DNA of 64,000 bases from Rhexocercosporidium sp. MPI-PUGE-AT-0058 (Eukaryota; Ascomycota; Leotiomycetes; Helotiales). The notes below the pieces were generated by a model, which worked only from the letters and a program-made list of their open reading frames with translations, was not told the DNA's origin and did not search any database. The stretch is taken from NCBI GenBank assembly GCA_020746875.1, contig JAGTJL010000015.1:1178001-1242000 (forward strand). The letters run 5' to 3'. The translations under genes and the position numbers were made by a program. Below, in pieces: positions 1 to 10,420 of this stretch. How positions within the stretch are numbered: position 1 is the stretch's first letter; every line of letters begins with the position of its first letter.

Positions 1-194
1 AAGGGTGATCATATTCCTGTCGGCGCTGCATCTTCCTTGTATCTGTCGACCAAAGCCTAAGAAACATCTCACAGCACAGGTTCCCCCAAGCAAGCAATCA
101 CTAGCAGCAGCAGCTCTAGAAACCATCATATCAAAGTAAGTTTCGGCCACACTCCTCACATGTCCTCCTCAATCTCCAACACACTCTTGTCATT

Positions 195-1024
195 CTAGCC
201 ATAATTGCAAAGAAATCCAGCACGACCAACAGTGTACGAACCCTCGCTATTACCCGTCATATAAACCGAAGGAATACGGGAAGTACTAGCGTACGCATCT
301 CCAAACATGTTGTTTGCGAACGCTCCCATGTTTCTGTTATTACCGTAATCCCACTTCACGTCAGCGGGCTGATCTTGATTCCAGAGGCGGGGGACGTGGA
401 GGACCAGGCTGGTGAGTGTTAGGGTCAGTATTAGCAACTCGGTGAAGAGGAGAGGGGAGGGGTTATTGTAGGGGGAGGTAGATAGTGAAGTGGAAAGGGG
501 GAAAGTGAAACATACTAGAGCGGCAAATTAGACGAAAATCCCCATCCTCGTGGATCGGCTAGGAAGTCACGCGGGACAGCGGTGTTCTCGCCAATCTGGT
601 TGCAGTAGGTGTCATAGATGTGCAGGACGGCGTGGGATTGCCAGGAGCTGTGCTCGATAAATGAGAATGTGCACCTATCAATTTCAGTATTACTCTCAGG
701 TGGGGAGGGCCGAAGAAGTGAGCAGGCGAGGACATGAAGTGGAGTCACTTACATTCCCTTGCAATGCGGAGCGGCGACACAATCTTGGAAGTCGACACCG
801 GGCTCGAGGTTGATGGAGTGAGTGCCAAGTTGTGCTTCGCGTCGAACGTTGTGGCCAATGGTTGATGGGGGGGCTAAATTTGGACAGAGATTTACACGGT
901 TGGTGCTGTTGAAGATGTTCCAGATGTTCTCGAGAGCTTTGTGGGGAGTTGAGGTGGCGGTTGTGAGAGTAGCGAGAATGAGTAGGGCTGTAGGGAAGAG
1001 GACCTTAGCGTAGAAAGAGACCAT
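195..1024 (-). CDS. Secreted orphan protein, 3 exons, 214 aa
   Basis: I read this as complement(join(195..408, 516..674, 753..1024)). All introns have GT..AG ends, donors are GTAAGT and GTATGT, and the coding sum of 645 nt gives 214 residues. Residues 1 to about 25 form a signal peptide (MVSF start, then a leucine/alanine-rich core), so the product should be secreted. The mature part has cysteines near residues 47, 82, 88, 92 and 112, plus one three residues from the C-terminus, suggesting a disulfide-stabilised extracellular protein. The second exon is rich in aromatic and acidic residues; the third ends in a Gly/Asn/Tyr-rich segment. I recognise no domain. A dibasic Arg-Arg at about residue 61 could be a Kex2 processing site, which is inference. 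The gene stands alone, with about 3 kb of gene-poor DNA on its 5' side. The gene model is fairly sure; function is unknown. Confidence 0.72.
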
Positions 1025-4000
1025 GTTGACTTAATGCTATGGCCTGAGATAGAAAAAAAACATTAGTAAAGAGTTGGGGAGAAGTTTGGTGGGACAGTCA
1101 AACCTTGCGGTGTGTCGATAGGGGTTTGACTCGGGTGAGTTGAGACAACCTCTAGGGGGTTGATTGATTAGCATTGCCATTTCAGTGATATGATACTGGA
1201 TCAAGAGATATAAGACCACATCTGACTTACTAATTAGGATGATGGTCAAATGTGACCGTTGATGTAGACTCAGTTGATGTTGAAGTAAAAAGAAGAAGAG
1301 AATCCTAGGAAGGCGAAGCGGGTTATGTAGGTATTTTAGCGGACTTGAAATTCTCACGAGCCTGATAAGTAAAGAGGACCTAATAGGTATTACCCTCGAA
1401 GTATTAAACTGTGAAGGTGCGTCCTCTGCAACATCTGGTGACGTATCCGCAAGGTCTGTTAGAGTTTTGGCGATTGGTTCGGATCAGTCTCGCTTATTTC
1501 TTGTGTACATTAGGAAGGAACACTCATCGTACTGTCTCGATGAATACGAAATACGTTCACAGAGGCTATGTATTATCATTGTACTCACTACTTGTCAGTA
1601 CTTTCTCACTAGCTTGAAAGGATAGAAGCACACAAACGTCAAAAAGCACGCCCAACACTGAACACCAGCCATTTTAGTCATCACCGCACCAGTCAAATTG
1701 CGAGTTTCCAAGCTCTTTCAAGCAGGGTAACTATAGTACGCACACCGCTAGATATTGAAAAGTCTATCAAGCTAAGCATTGAACCCCTCACGAAGGATAC
1801 CCGGCGCTTCAGAAGGCCCTCGAGATAAATGGAGCTGCTAGCTTCTCCTGGCTTGAGAGAGGCTGTAAGACAAAGTCAGCGACCTCAACTCAGGTTCATG
1901 ATGCAAACTACAAAGATCTGACAGATAGCGGTCAACTAGATCGATTGGCAAGCGGCACTCACTAGCAGCGAATCGAGCTCCTTGTACTTGAGGAAGGTTT
2001 GCCCTTAGATTTGGGGAAAAGGATGAGGAGAATGGATTGGTACACAAGTAGTTAAAAGATTTCTTTTCATTCCCAGGTGGCTTGTATTGGGAAGCGAAGA
2101 GGAGTACGTGAGGGAGTAGGAAGGCTTCAAAGCTAAAGCCTAAGCCAATTTTGCTAAGAATTCGACGGCTTCTCAGGCACAAGAAGAAGAAGAAGAAGAA
2201 GACTGAGTGATATTCCCGATTTCATCTTTGCTTTTTAATTCTTTGATTCCCGAATCGCATTCGGGAATAAAAGGAGGGCAAGTGGGTTTTAACTCTCGTG
2301 GCCGGGCATAAACGTCTTTCACTAAACCTCGCACCTTATTTTCTAATATAAGCACTCTCCGCCGTCAATAGAAAATGTGCTGCTGATTGTTTCGCTCTAA
2401 TCCTTAATATAAGACTGTTTTGAATTCACAGAATCAGACCCGAAATATTAGCAGGTTTCGAGGCTGCAGAAGTTTTGCAGTACAGGCGATTACCAAGACG
2501 CCGCACCTCGGCAGGAAGTATCTTTAAGAGTGCTTCACGTTTCCTGTTTTGGCAGAGAATTAAACCTACTGGCTTACATATCACTTTCAGAAAGGATACA
2601 CGCGTTACTCAGAGCCAGTGGTGATTTGATAGCTTGCCATTGAGCATTTCTTAAGTAACGAAGATTGGATTCAAGATTATCAAAGCTCCTCGAGCAAGAT
2701 ATTATTGTGTTTAAAGTGCCAATTCCGAGTAAATGACTTCTAGGTGCATACCTCGATGGTATTTCAAGGAAATCATCATCGAATAGCAAGACCCCTCATT
2801 AGCTACCTCTTTTCCACCCACCGGCTTCAACACATGTATCTATTTGTCTTTGCCTCGGACACAATTGGGGTGGCACGAGCTAGTCAAACATGCCCTGTCT
2901 GGCGTCTGGAATTCAGGGGCAAGCAGCAGGAGCCAACCCCTCGATCTGTCTTGCTTACCAATTCCTGCCTGACGACGCCACAGTCAATCTACAAGCCAGT
3001 AATCACCCGGGAAAGAACCGACAATACATTGAGGGGCGAGCCGATTCGATTTGGCATGGGAGGGTGGGAGAAAAATCTGGGGTTCCCTACCCTTGGCCAT
3101 ATACCTGATTCTTCAAAAATGGGAATACTTCGTATGAGACTTCACATTCTGATTTAAACCTTTTCGAAATACCTCCAAGCCATGAGAGTTTCTTGACCTA
3201 CTCAGCGTGATTTGAGAGCGAGTAATTAGACTTCCCTGAGTTTAGGACGAGAGGAAAATAGGAAAGGAGGAATTCAGGCAATATATAAATCCATGGGATT
3301 TTCAATAGTCGTAATCCCGCAAATATTTCAAAGGTCGTAATATATATTGATTTGCATATATGGGTGGGTGGCTTCGAAACTAGAATCTCAGTCCTTGAAG
3401 ACAAAGCCAAGAAGCGACTCTTCACAAGATCACACAAGTTCACCATTTATCTACAATTCTATCAGTTCATACCGTATCTGCCTTCACCTTGGCCAATTCG
3501 ATATTGAGGCTTGAGGTGGTCTCCACGGTGCATATCAGTCACTTCTAAAAATCCTCCCCCTTCAGCTTTTGACTTGTTCGGTCCTACTTTAATACGCCCG
3601 CGGACCGACTTTAGAATGATGAACATGTGATTACCCCGACCCCAGTATCATTTGTGAACTCGCACAAAGAAACTATTGTAGTATTATAAGAATACACAGC
3701 TATGCGCACCAACCATGATGCAGCATTTAGGAAACCAATATGACCATGTGGCCTCCATCATTTGCCCGCTCTGACTACCGGAGCCTATATGCAGGCGCAC
3801 CAATCAAACCCCGTCGCTTAAAGGATAACAAAAATCTTAATGGCTGCTCTCAAAGTTTGCGAAGTTCCCACCAATACCATTCCTCCAACTATCCTAGCAT
3901 TTTGTGGAGAATGCGGGGTATCGCGGGGTGGAATGCTTGAAAAGGCTTGAGACTCCATCTTCTACCTTCTTGATCTAGCGATCGTCCTTTAGTGTCTTCC

Positions 4001-4222
4001 ATCGCCTCTTGTTCGCGCACCCAAGTACCGCTAGTTGTAGGGGGAAGCTTGAATCCGCATCTCGTTGAGGGAATCCTCTGCAACTGGGACGTCCTTCCAG
4101 GAAAAAAGATCTGCAAGATGGCCCTCGTGTCAGAAGTATAAGTACCTCCGATGTTGTTCTCTGTTACTCTTCTGCATCCAGGATTTTCATCAGTTCAAGA
4201 CTTTTGATCCGAGTAATCAGCC
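1025..4222. other. Gene-poor stretch, no recognised gene
   Basis: About 3.2 kb between the secreted orphan and the arabinofuranosidase. Short open frames occur (the longest, about 137 codons, at 2744-3157 on the plus strand), but none has a signal peptide, splice structure or family motif I recognise. It holds an AAG-type microsatellite near 2182-2204 and a perfect hairpin at 2246-2268. The last few hundred bases are probably the promoter of the arabinofuranosidase gene, with a TATAAG about 85 bases before its start codon. Confidence 0.5.
2246..2268. repeat. Perfect inverted repeat, 10-bp arms, 3-nt loop
   Basis: The arm ATTCCCGAAT is followed by CGC and by its exact reverse complement. No adjacent gene is recognised, so a role as operator or transcript hairpin is speculative. 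Confidence 0.6.
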
Positions 4223-5976
4223 ATGTTTTCACGACTCAGCCTCGAAGCGTTCGCTCTTTGCCTTCTTGCCACCAGATCACTTGTTCATGCCGGTCCTTGT
4301 GACATCTACGCTTCTGGTGGGACGCCATGCATTGCAGCTCACGGCGTGACCCGTGCTTTGTATGACAAGTATACTGGCCCTCTCTACCAAGTAGGTACAA
4401 TTTTTTTGCTAAGTTAACATCTGCGTGCTGCGTGAGCCACTTCGTCCGAGAAATAACTATCAGCAACAAAAGGCACTAGACTTTGCTTCAGATTTCAAAT
4501 CGAAATTATGCTGATAGAGTATAGGTAAAACGAGGCTCTGATAACACCACGACTACCATTACACCGGTGTCTGCAGGTGGAGTCGCCAACGCAGCAGCCC
4601 AAGATACCTTTTGCGCAAGCACCACCTGTCTCATCACCATCATCTACGACCAGTCCGGCCGCGGAAATCACCTCACTCAAGCACCACCTGGCTATTTCAA
4701 CGGTCCGGATGTCAACGGCTACGATAATCTTGCCAGTGCAATCGGCGCACCAGTCACATTGTACGGCCAGAAAGCGTATGGCGTGTTCGTCTCACCCGGA
4801 ACGGGCTACAGGAACAATGCCGTCTCCGGATCTGCTACTGGCGATCAGCCAGAGGGCATGTATGCAGTTATTGACGGAACTCATTACAATGGTGATTGCT
4901 GCTTTGACTACGGTAATGCGGAGACCAGTAGCCTGGACACGGGTAACGGTCATATGGAAGCTATTTACTACGGTGACAATAAAGGCTGGGGTTCAGGTGC
5001 AGGTCAGTATTTTCTCTCCTATTGATCTCAGAAATTACCAGCCTTTGCCTTTCTGCTGGCTGGGTCTTGAATCAGTTAGTCTGGGGGAAATGTGTTGACG
5101 AATGCCACAGGAAGTGGACCATGGATCATGGCCGATCTCGAGAACGGACTGTTTTCGGGCCAAAACCCAAAGAACAACGCAGGAGACCCAACAATTACCG
5201 ACCGCTTCGTCACCGCCATCGTCAAGGGCAAGCCAAACCAATGGGCCATCCGAGGTGGCAATGGCGCCTCTGGATCGCTTTCTACCTACTGGACAGGGGC
5301 ACGCCCAACCGTGGGTGGCTACAACCCAATGAGTCTCGAAGGAGCCATCATCCTCGGCATCGGAGGAGACAACAGCAACGGAGCACAAGGAACCTTCTAT
5401 GAAGGTGTGATGACGACAGGCTACCCCTCAGACGCCACGGAGAACGCCGTACAAGCCAACATCGTAGCCGCTCAATACGCAGTGACGTCTCTCACCAGCG
5501 GCCCAGCACTCACAGCTGGCTCCTCAGTCTCATTAAGAGTCACAACTCCCGGCTATACAACCCGCTACCTTTCCCATACCGGCTCCACAGTCAACACCCA
5601 AGTCGTCTCATCCTCCAGCACCACAGCCCTAAAACAAGCCGCTAGCTGGAAAGTCCGCGCCGGCCTCGCTAACAGCGGCTGTTTCTCCTTTGAGTCCACA
5701 GATACAACTGGAAGTTTCCTTCGTCACTACAACTGGGCCCTCGCTGTCAACGCGAACGATGGCTCCAAGCTGTTCCGTGAAGATGCTACGTTCTGTCCAC
5801 TTGTTGGGCTGAATGGCCAAGGCAACTCAATCAGAGCTTGGAGTTATCCGACGAGATTCTTCAGACATTATAATAATGTTGTGTATATTGCGAGCAATGG
5901 GGGTGTGCACGAGTTTGATAATCCGGCGTCGTTCAATGATGATGTGAGCTTTGTTGTTGGTGCTGGCTTCGCTTAG
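4223..5976 (+). CDS. abfB: Alpha-L-arabinofuranosidase B, GH54 with CBM42, secreted
   Basis: Exons join(4223..4390, 4525..5002, 5111..5976) give 503 residues; 1512 nt is divisible by three and reading resumes in the family frame at both joins. It should release terminal alpha-1,2/1,3/1,5-linked L-arabinofuranose from arabinan and arabinoxylan outside the cell. Residues 1 to about 23 are a signal peptide. The GH54 catalytic domain follows (starting GPCDIYASGGTPC) to about residue 340, then a C-terminal CBM42 beta-trefoil arabinose-binding domain with repeated RH(Y/S)N-type motifs, ending in DDVSFVVGAGFA. The nucleophile in the DLENG motif is Glu226, and the likely acid/base is Asp302 in GGDNSNG, by analogy with the Aspergillus enzyme. 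Length matches the family (about 499). The first intron follows YQ, before VKRGSD. It is intact and probably carbon-regulated, which the sequence does not show directly. Confidence 0.96.
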
Positions 5977-6854
5977 ATGGGATCGCCACTAAACACAGGA
6001 TCGGGGTCATCTCAATCATCGCTTGGAACTTATGTTAGGTAGCCAAGTAGAAAATAAATTCCTTAGCATCTATCAGTGAAAATCTCATAAGTTCTTGAGC
6101 AAGGCTATTATCGAACATGCGGTCATAATCTGATTTAGGTCGCGTAGAGGTTACAAACACAATTTTCGGACTAGTAGCTCGATTTGATTTTCTAGCACGA
6201 CTTCACCTTTCAATGTTTTGTCGTCGCAAGTAATGATCCACTGGTGCCTAGGGTCAACAATTGTTAGCCTATTAGAAGAATGGCATCTTGCCAAAGTAAA
6301 CAATCATTAAGCGAGGACAAGGTGTGCGCCACGATTCTGGAACCCCCGAAACTCGAGTCTGGTCGATGTTGGAAGCAAGAGCGATACCGATTGCCACTGT
6401 AGCCTATAATTCTTGCTTCTTATTTCCTACGATGGCCTGGGTCGGACGTAAGCTAAACTCATCCAAGGCTGAGCAGGTTTACAAGGGAGATTAATCAACG
6501 TTAGACAAGAAATTTAATGCACCTATTATAGTAGCGGTTAGAAAAAATACGAGAAATGAACTTCGGACCAAGAGGTACTGGATGGTAGGCGGTTACAGAC
6601 ATTTTTCCAAAGCACAAAAGGCTAGCTAGCTAAACAATGATAAACGAGTGACTAGAATGGAACATCGAACCCTAGACAAATTCACACCTAGCCAATACTA
6701 GGTGTGAATGTGCCACCACTGGCCATCCACAAAACCACATTTTTCAATTCAGCCAAAAGACAAAAGTATAGGCTTCTGAGCTATCCGCTGCCTCAGTTGT
6801 CACCGCCACGTAAAACCGGAGGTAGATGAAAGCCAGAAGCACCACAAACGTCAT
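5977..6854. other. Convergent intergenic region with a strong hairpin
   Basis: This gap lies between two converging genes (arabinofuranosidase and the AFP-like gene). No open frame is credible. It contains a perfect inverted repeat at 6680-6709, described separately, and presumably both 3' untranslated regions. Confidence 0.5.
6680..6709. repeat. Perfect 12-bp-arm hairpin between convergent genes
   Basis: ATTCACACCTAG, a 6-base loop, then CTAGGTGTGAAT. The arms match exactly. It sits about 145 bases beyond the AFP-like stop codon, so it may lie in or just after that transcript's 3' end. A role in 3'-end formation or transcript stability is inference. Confidence 0.6.
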
Positions 6855-7278
6855 CTAGTCACAGGTGACAACTTTGCTGGCGCTGTCGTATGAGCACGCC
6901 CTGCCATCGTTGGTACACTAATAACATAAGAGAGTAATATTAGCAGGGGCACGACTTGGGTGGTAAGATACCACTCGGGTGCTGAAAGGAATTCATTACC
7001 TTCTTATTGGCAGCTGTCGGGCACTTGATGAAAGTATTTGCACCGCTTTGGCCCTTATATTTGCATGTATTGTCGGATCTGGTGCATGTCTAAGAAATGG
7101 ATCCCAATAATTAGTGTTTGAAATGTTTCGGGTAAAGAATAGAAGAATGAGATTTCTTTACCCCAGTGTATGTGATGAGTTCTGCTCTGGCATCGATGCC
7201 ATCAGAACTGGGCTCGATGGGGCTGGCTACGGCGCCCATGGCGGCAATGAAGAACAGGGTGACTTTGCTAATCTGCAT
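6855..7278 (-). CDS. PAF/AFP-family small cationic antifungal-type secreted protein
   Basis: Exons complement(join(6855..6917, 7000..7089, 7162..7278)) give exactly 90 codons, 89 residues; all three exons are in phase 0 with GT..AG introns. Residues 1-18 are a signal peptide (MQISKVTLFFIAAMGAVAS) and 19 to about 34 look like the acidic pro-region. Residues 35-89 form a predicted 55-residue mature peptide with cysteines at 41, 48, 62, 70, 77 and 88. That spacing is the same as in the Penicillium PAF and Aspergillus AFP peptides, and the flanking words YTG-C, CKYK, TFIKCP and NKKC also fit. Known members fold as a five-stranded beta-barrel with three disulfides and inhibit growth of other fungi. 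The net charge of about +4 is lower than in classic PAF. Precursor length (about 92 in the family) agrees. A TATATAA element lies about 125 bases upstream. Activity is inferred, not shown. Confidence 0.93.
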
Positions 7279-7402
7279 GGTGAAAGGTCTGAGTTGATGG
7301 TGTAAAGGTAGATGTAAGTGGTAGAAAGAGATGGAATGGGGCGTCTGGGAGGGAAGTGTTGCTAACGAAAACAACTTAACAGTAAAGCGTGGTATAGCCT
7401 CC

Positions 7403-7409
7403 TTATATA
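7403..7409 (-). promoter_or_regulatory. Candidate TATA box of the AFP-like gene
   Basis: Reading on the minus strand, TTATATAAGG lies about 125 bases before the start codon, a usual distance for a fungal gene with a short leader. This is the only evidence. Confidence 0.35.
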
Positions 7410-9394
7410 ATGAACATCACGAGCAACACAGTCAGAGCATTATCTAAAATGCTTTAGCTAAAGTAGTTACGTAACTCTCAATATACTGGAGTGTACATTT
7501 CATGAGGGGCAAGGTCGTATAGACGATGCTGACCTCCACGCTTACTGCACTGTGCATGATTATCTTACGACTTTCTGCATGGCTGGCTGTCCTTTCCCTA
7601 CTTTAATAGATCTACAGATATCCTTGATATTGCTTAAATGGCGAGGAAGGCTACAAGAGTGCTGCACGCTGTGCTTTTCTAGGAATTGGAGGGAAAGATG
7701 GAGGATATATTTGAGAGCAGCTGTAGATCGTGAACTGAACTGTAGTTTAGTCTTTTGTACAGGCTTGGGTTTCGGTATAGCGGTGGGCACTGGCGATAGT
7801 TGAGGACGTAAGAGATATTGGCTGAAGAGAGTGATCTGATTCTTGTAGAATGAGCCGAAGCTAGTCCAGGCCCACTACCTCCACAACAAGTGCAGGGCAC
7901 ACCGAATGATACGGCAGAAGAGTTTTGATACACGCACTGGGTGTTACTCTGACACAAGCGTAGTTGGTGCTGTCTAAGATGCTGCAGCGGTTAAGTATTG
8001 TCCCCCGTCTTCCTTGCTAGCCAGGGGCATCAAGTCACTTTCATTATTCAAATAGTAAATAAACCTCTGATCAAATGTAAGAAGTCAGTGCAATGTACGG
8101 ATACTGGTCTGTCGGGTGGAAGTAAGTCACTTCCATTTTGCTGGGCTTATTCATATCACATCTTGGTTGGCAATTTAGGAGACTCGGCAGATGAAAACTA
8201 GACACAGACGGCAAGTCCCAGTTCCTTGCACAGAACAGATGGACTGAGATAGAGCGGGGGCGGACCGACTACGGCCCGGGCCGTAGTGGCGCCACTTCCG
8301 CTCTCCCCTTTCCTCTTCCGTCACATTAGTTTATACACTATCTATCCTGACCATCCAGAAACGCCCCTGCCAGGCTCCGAACTGGTCAGCGCGATCCTGC
8401 ATACCTCTCTACACACTCGCTGATACTGGTATTGATTGGCTGTGTCGTATGTTATTGAGGTTAACGGAGTTAATAACTTGTCGCATAAGATCGTGGTCAG
8501 TGTATCGAAGGTGTCCCCTGCTCCTGACAAGGGCACATCTCTCCTACAATCACATGTTGCGTTTAGTGTCTGTTCGGATGATTGGCTGATGAACTAAAGT
8601 TCCTCTCGGTTCCCATCTCACCAGTCAGAGTAGCAGTACATCGGCGAATTCTTCGATGTCCTTGATCACCTTTTGCTTATGATGTAACGAGAGAAGATCT
8701 ATGAAGTCACTTAAAGTCGTGTGGGGAGGGGAAATGATTATGCCCCGAATTAAGTAATGACCTCAATACTGCGAGGGGAATTCAACGGACGAGGCCTCCC
8801 CTGTAATCCCTTGGTAAGCCCTAACAATGTGAATGGCTTTCCTTGTTAAGACCCTAGTAAATGTCTCGTTTGCAGTCACATCGCTCGCTCGCTTCATTCT
8901 CATGGCCTGAGACATTATAGCTCACCGGACCCGCCTCTGACATGTAGCGCAGCTGTTAGACTTTACCTAAGGAAACCACACACAGCTCGAAACTAACCAA
9001 CAATATAGTTGCAGTATATCACTAGGGTAATGTCGAAGGCATTGGTCTATTCTCGTAACCTTGGGCGAGAACAAACCAACAAATCTGAGGGTCGGCGGTT
9101 AGAGGTTGGAGGTTTCTGGGAGCTTGGGACTAGTAGCGGTGGTTCGGAGAAAGACCAGCGTTGTATTGGGATTAAGTTACGGCGTGAAATTTTCTGTTTG
9201 TATTTCGGCTCTCCTTGGAAGAGGGGGCATTAATATGATTGGCTCAGCCAAAGTCAACCTAGCATCAGCCGAAGACAATCTCCAACAGGGCACAGCAGTG
9301 CTTTCAGCTAGTTGCCATAACGGGGCCTCATTCCTCTCTCTCACTCTCATATATCACCGAAAAATTTGCTCATCAACACGGGCGACATCTCAAC
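7410..9394. other. Gene-poor stretch with a cysteine-rich fragment and a palindrome
   Basis: No complete gene is recognised. On the minus strand near 7870-7960 a short frame encodes a cysteine-rich segment (two single Cys then CTCC) that ends at a possible GTAGTG donor. It could be an exon or a relic of another small secreted protein, but I could not build a gene with a start and signal peptide. A perfect 20-base GC-rich palindrome is at 8268-8287. The last bases before 9395 are the promoter of the DUF3632 gene. Confidence 0.4.
8268..8287. repeat. Perfect 20-base GC-rich palindrome
   Basis: ACTACGGCCC is joined directly to its reverse complement, and the sequence runs on into a second, overlapping palindrome GTGGCGCCAC. 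The half-site contains CGG, the core of Zn2Cys6 regulator sites, so an operator is possible but unproven. Confidence 0.5.
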
Positions 9395-10420
9395 ATGCAC
9401 CACCTTCGTGACGCCCTACTAAAACCTTCACCGAAAGGCTTCCAAGATCTCACCATGTCAGCCAGCACTGCTATGGACCAGCAAGATGTGCGAGAATGCG
9501 TCGCTCGGGGAGAATTCGACGAACTCCGAGGAGCAGCGTTCTACAACCGAACCTGGATCGTTACCAACCGGTACTGCGTCGTAGGTGATGCGGTGGACTC
9601 GCTCGAAAGCCACCTCCATTCCCTATGGCACATATACTACCAGCTTGGTCGACACACATCCCATGAGAGACCCGAGCAAGATCGCCTGGTCCTCGACATC
9701 CTCCGCATTCAAGGTTTAGGACCTTTGACTAGGCCGGTATCCGGGTTGTACGGTGTCGATATCGCGCGAACCGTTCAAGGCACGCTATGGAATGACTTAC
9801 CGTTCTTAGTCACTGACATGACCGACTTCTGGATTCAAGATTGTGCCACCATGTCAGCAGCCCAGCGCCTCAACTTGTCTGCCTTCTTAGCCAAGCTGGC
9901 GTCTACCCGTGTCAGCAAAGATCGAATTTGCCAGATCGCTCTCGTACTCTTCCGCTCTACCTTTGAAGACGGACGACGAGACCTCGGCAGCATGGAGAAG
10001 CCGGATGAGGAAGACTCGCATCGAAAACTGTCAGATCTGGACATTGCACAGTTGTTGCCAGCGGCCTGTGCGTGGATCAAGGAGGCTAGTCATAATATCA
10101 TTCAACTCTCGGATGTGTCGTGGAATGATTGCCCAAGCACCATCGGCCAGGGTGGTCAGATATTCATAGAATCAGAGCTCGGGAGCCGATCACCAATTGG
10201 ATTTACGCCGTGGAGATGGATGTACTGGCTTAAACGGCTCCATGAAATCCGAGAGGAGGCAATAGAAGCTAATGAGAAACCCTTGGAGGAGTGTGCTACT
10301 AGCGCCATCGACCAGATGGTCAGCGACGTCAAGGATAGGAATTCTGGAATTTTGAAGGCTTACCAAACTGGAGGGGACTTTTTGCATCAGGATAAGCATT
10401 TGTTGTGCTTGAAGAATTGA
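9395..10420 (+). CDS. DUF3632-family protein, 341 aa
   Basis: A single open exon of 341 residues. The first ATG at 9395 is taken; a second in-frame Met at residue 21 (MSASTAMDQQD) is a plausible alternative start. There is no signal peptide or membrane segment, so the protein is probably cytosolic or nuclear. The layout matches fungal DUF3632 proteins: an N-terminal helical part with an EQDRLVLDIL motif around residues 94-104, a central block on the fate of the small helices (SAFLAKLAS), and near residue 270 the signature FTPWRWMYWLKRLHEI, followed by charged helices. The function of this family is unknown. It is flanked by wide gaps and has no obvious partner. Confidence 0.82.
   Translation: MHHLRDALLKPSPKGFQDLTMSASTAMDQQDVRECVARGEFDELRGAAFYNRTWIVTNRYCVVGDAVDSLESHLHSLWHIYYQLGRHTSHERPEQDRLVLDILRIQGLGPLTRPVSGLYGVDIARTVQGTLWNDLPFLVTDMTDFWIQDCATMSAAQRLNLSAFLAKLASTRVSKDRICQIALVLFRSTFEDGRRDLGSMEKPDEEDSHRKLSDLDIAQLLPAACAWIKEASHNIIQLSDVSWNDCPSTIGQGGQIFIESELGSRSPIGFTPWRWMYWLKRLHEIREEAIEANEKPLEECATSAIDQMVSDVKDRNSGILKAYQTGGDFLHQDKHLLCLKN

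Noticed and set aside
2744..3157. 137-codon open frame on the plus strand
   Set aside because: No motif, signal peptide or splice context. Codons look random, and the region is surrounded by similar short frames.
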